A stretch of DNA of 7,954 nucleotides from CAYJDR01 sp964368965 (lineage in GTDB: Bacteria; Chrysiogenota; Deferribacteres; Deferribacterales; Mucispirillaceae): the NCBI GenBank assembly GCA_964368965.1, contig CAYJDR010000063.1:1-7954 (forward strand), given 5' to 3'. Shown piece by piece: positions 5,988 to 7,954 of this stretch (positions are counted from its first letter, which is position 1; every line of letters begins with the position of its first letter). The notes below the pieces were generated by a model. The model was not told where the DNA came from and ran no database searches. It worked only from the letters and a program-made list of their open reading frames with translations. The position numbers were made by a program, and so were the translations under genes.

Positions 5988-5999
5988 TTTATTAGTAAA
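5971..5999 (-). promoter_or_regulatory. probable promoter of the MocR-type gene
   Basis: On the minus strand TTTACT (5999-5994) is followed after 17 bases by TATAGT (5976-5971, five of six matches). The start would be near 5964, leaving about 24 nt before the ATG at 5940 but only about 3 nt before the ATG at 5961. This supports the shorter protein. The -10 overlaps the opposing -10 of the flavocytochrome promoter. Confidence 0.42.
5973..5978 (+). promoter_or_regulatory. possible -10 element for the flavocytochrome gene
   Basis: TATACT (5973-5978) matches TATAAT at five of six bases and lies between two CTGGCA repeats. The sequence 16-18 bases upstream (around 5949-5956) is a poor -35, so this promoter may need an activator. 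With a start near 5985, the CTGGCAC copy at 5941-5947 would be centred near -41, a classic activator position. The leader would be about 44 nt. Confidence 0.38.
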
Positions 6000-6008
6000 G
6001 TCTAATAA
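5989..6008. repeat. 20-base palindrome in flavocytochrome leader
   Basis: TTATTAG (5989-5995) and CTAATAA (6002-6008) are perfect 7-base inverted arms around a 6-base spacer. The element follows the last CTGGCA repeat and precedes the AAGGAG ribosome site (6016-6021). It could be a second regulator's operator or a weak AU-rich hairpin in the mRNA leader. It does not match FNR or CRP consensus sites. Confidence 0.4.
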
Positions 6009-6028
6009 TCATCTGAAGGAGAAAACTT

Positions 6029-7852
6029 ATGAAAAAAGTATTATTGTTTGTAATTGTCCTAACTTGCATGTCAATTTCTGCACTTGCAACTAGCGACATT
6101 TTCAAGGAAACTGTCGAAACAGCTTACTCAACAGGCACAAAAGGCGCGTACCTAGCTGGTAGCCACCTTAGTGATGAAATCGGTATCAGTTGCGAAGATT
6201 GTCACGGAGACAATGCAAAAATTGAAGACAATGAAAAACTTGTCAACGAAACATGTATAAGCTGCCATGCAGATATGCACGGTATGGCTGAAATTTCAGC
6301 AGAGGGCTTGAAAAGCGAATTTAACCCACATGAAGGCCACATTAAAACAATGCAGTGTACAACTTGCCACACAGCACATGAGCCATCAAAAGTTTACTGC
6401 AACAACTGTCACACTTTTGAAGATATGAAAATCCCTTACCAAAGTGGCACAAAAACTATCTACCAAGTTGAAGATTTAAGCGTGTATGATGATGTGGCAC
6501 CTAGCCACGTTGAAGAAACTGATGTATTAATCATCGGTGCTGGTGGTGCTGGTTTTTCAGCAACTGTTTCTGCACACCAAAACGGTGCAAAAGTTATTTT
6601 AGTTGAAAAAATGCCATTAATCGGTGGTAACACACAACTTGCTGCTGGCGGTATGAACGTTGCAAATACAGAGTACCAAGAAGCTGAAGGCATCGTTGGC
6701 GATAGCATACAAATCCACTATGAAGACACAATGAAAGGTGGCAGAAATATTAATGACCCTGCACTAGTTAAAGTATTAACAAATAATGCGTATCCATCAT
6801 TAAAGTGGTTAGAGTCACTTGGTGCAAAACTGCCTCACTTGAGCTTCTCTGGCGGTCAAAGATTTAAGCGTGTGCATACTGCACATGGTGGTTCTCCAGT
6901 TGGCGCATATATCATTCAGATTATGAACACATATGCACAAAAACACGATTTAGATGTACGCATTAACACAAAAGCTGTTAAATTATTAACGGATAAAAAT
7001 GGCAAAGTTATTGGTGCAAGAATGAGCTCAAAATTTGGTGGCATTTACGACATCAAAGCTGACTCAGTAATACTTGCTACAGGTGGCTTTGGGGCAAACA
7101 ATGCACTTGTTGGGCAATACAGAAAAGACTTAATCGGCACAACAACATCTAACCACCCTGGTGCGATTGGCGATGGTTTAACTTTAGCTGAAAATATTGG
7201 TGCAGATTTCACAGATATTAATGAAATCCAAATCCACCCAACAGTTGCATTAAACACTAAAATATTAATCTCTGAATCTGTACGTGGTAGCGGCGCAATT
7301 TTAATAAATAACGACGGTAAACGCTTCGTAAACGAAATGAGAACACGCGACCAAGTATCAGCAGAAATCTTAAAACAACAAGTGCAAAATGCATATGTAG
7401 TATTCGATGATAGAGTTAGACGTGACATGGGCTTAATCGAAGGCTACATCAAATTAGGCTTAGTTATGGAAGCAAACTCACTTGATGAATTAGCTAAGAA
7501 AATGAACGTACCAGCGAAAAGCTTAAAGGATTCAATCGCAAGATATAACATGTTCATAGAAAACAAAAAAGATGAAGACTTTGGACGTGGCGACATGATC
7601 AAGCCTATCAAAGAAGGTAGATTTTATGCTGTACACGTTGCACCTGGTATCCACCACACAATGGGCGGTGTTAAAATCAACGATAAAACACAAGTTGTCA
7701 ACACTGATGGCAAAGCTATCAAAGGCTTATATGCGGCTGGCGAAATTACTGGCGGCGTACACGGTGGCAACAGACTTGGCGGTAACGCAATTGCAGATAT
7801 CGTAACATTTGGTAAACTTGCTGGCCAACAAGCAGCTAAAAATGCTAAATAA
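6029..7852 (+). CDS. fccA: periplasmic tetraheme flavocytochrome c, fumarate reductase type
   Basis: A 607-residue protein with a Sec signal peptide (1-20, cleavage after SALA), so periplasmic. The N-terminal heme domain has four CXXCH sites: 55-59, 76-80, 110-114 and 124-128. A FAD_binding_2 flavoprotein domain follows, with GAGGAG at 170-175. In Shewanella FccA such proteins take electrons from a quinol-oxidising cytochrome and reduce fumarate to succinate irreversibly. Aligned from memory to FccA, the active-site residues are all present: His403 (H365), Glu416 (E378), Arg419 (R381), the acid Arg440 (R402), His542 (H504) and Arg582 (R544). Gln401 and hydrophobic Leu413 match FccA Gln363/Met375 and not the Tyr/Asp of urocanate reductase UrdA, favouring fumarate. 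Other enoates (methacrylate, acrylates) are not excluded. AAGGAG at 6016-6021 supports the start. It is monocistronic, ending in a hairpin terminator, and divergent from the MocR-type regulator. Confidence 0.9.
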   Translation: MKKVLLFVIVLTCMSISALATSDIFKETVETAYSTGTKGAYLAGSHLSDEIGISCEDCHGDNAKIEDNEKLVNETCISCHADMHGMAEISAEGLKSEFNPHEGHIKTMQCTTCHTAHEPSKVYCNNCHTFEDMKIPYQSGTKTIYQVEDLSVYDDVAPSHVEETDVLIIGAGGAGFSATVSAHQNGAKVILVEKMPLIGGNTQLAAGGMNVANTEYQEAEGIVGDSIQIHYEDTMKGGRNINDPALVKVLTNNAYPSLKWLESLGAKLPHLSFSGGQRFKRVHTAHGGSPVGAYIIQIMNTYAQKHDLDVRINTKAVKLLTDKNGKVIGARMSSKFGGIYDIKADSVILATGGFGANNALVGQYRKDLIGTTTSNHPGAIGDGLTLAENIGADFTDINEIQIHPTVALNTKILISESVRGSGAILINNDGKRFVNEMRTRDQVSAEILKQQVQNAYVVFDDRVRRDMGLIEGYIKLGLVMEANSLDELAKKMNVPAKSLKDSIARYNMFIENKKDEDFGRGDMIKPIKEGRFYAVHVAPGIHHTMGGVKINDKTQVVNTDGKAIKGLYAAGEITGGVHGGNRLGGNAIADIVTFGKLAGQQAAKNAK

Positions 7853-7891
7853 CTAACCTCCTCCCTCCAGTTATTTACTACCATACAAAAC

Positions 7892-7922
7892 AAACCCCAA
7901 TGGCCTAAACTATTGGGGTTTT
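7892..7922 (+). terminator. intrinsic terminator after the flavocytochrome gene
   Basis: AAACCCCAAT (7892-7901) and ATTGGGGTTT (7912-7921) form a perfect ten-base stem with a ten-base loop, ending in a run of four T. It lies 40 bases after the stop codon. Read on the minus strand the stem is followed by TTTGTTTTG, so it may also stop a convergent gene beyond the right edge. Confidence 0.85.
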
Positions 7923-7954
7923 CTCACCTATAAATTCAGCATATCCTTCCTAAT

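Noticed and set aside
1..7954. CRISPR arrays, tRNA/rRNA genes, insertion sequences or prophage genes
   Set aside because: No regularly spaced repeats, cloverleaf RNA sequence, transposase or terminal inverted repeats were seen on either strand.

Overview
The window is a gene-dense, AT-rich bacterial segment. It carries parts of two anaerobic respiratory systems: a Tat-exported molybdopterin reductase and a periplasmic tetraheme flavocytochrome c. With strong Shine-Dalgarno sequences and sigma70-like promoters, this suggests a Gram-negative anaerobe or facultative anaerobe that respires organic or inorganic acceptors. A gut-type proteobacterium, a Campylobacterota member or a Deferribacterota member would all fit. 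I cannot place it more precisely from sequence alone. A run of exactly 100 N (4073-4172) shows that this is a scaffolded draft assembly.

Layout. 1-449 (minus): 5' end of a DmsA-like molybdoenzyme catalytic subunit that runs off the left edge, with its own promoter at 517-545. 666-1577 (minus): cysteine synthase CysK. 1710-2282 (plus): COG2316-type HD hydrolase, divergent from cysK. 2400-4478 (plus): a two-gene unit with an 18-nt spacer, encoding an NRAMP-superfamily transporter with an altered substrate site and an agmatinase/arginase-family ureohydrolase that contains the assembly gap. 4490-4523: hairpin terminator shared with the convergent gene. 4516-5940 (minus): a MocR-type (GntR plus aminotransferase-like domain) regulator. 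6029-7852 (plus): flavocytochrome c fumarate-reductase-like protein, divergent from the regulator and ending in a strong hairpin terminator.

The most interesting points are three proteins that keep their family fold signatures but have lost signature catalytic or ligand residues. The MocR regulator has Arg where the PLP lysine should be, and also lacks the usual pyridine-contacting Asp/Tyr. The NRAMP-like transporter has GPGT and VPY in place of DPGN and MPH. The ureohydrolase has Cys-Ser-Asp where the metal-binding Asp-x-Asp should be. The transporter and ureohydrolase are co-transcribed, so they may handle one substrate, possibly an organic guanidino or amide compound rather than a free metal; this is inference.

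Between the regulator and the flavocytochrome gene lie three direct CTGGCA repeats, overlapping face-to-face promoters and a 20-bp palindrome. This looks like a compact divergent control region in which the non-canonical MocR protein may regulate itself and periplasmic fumarate (or related enoate) reduction.
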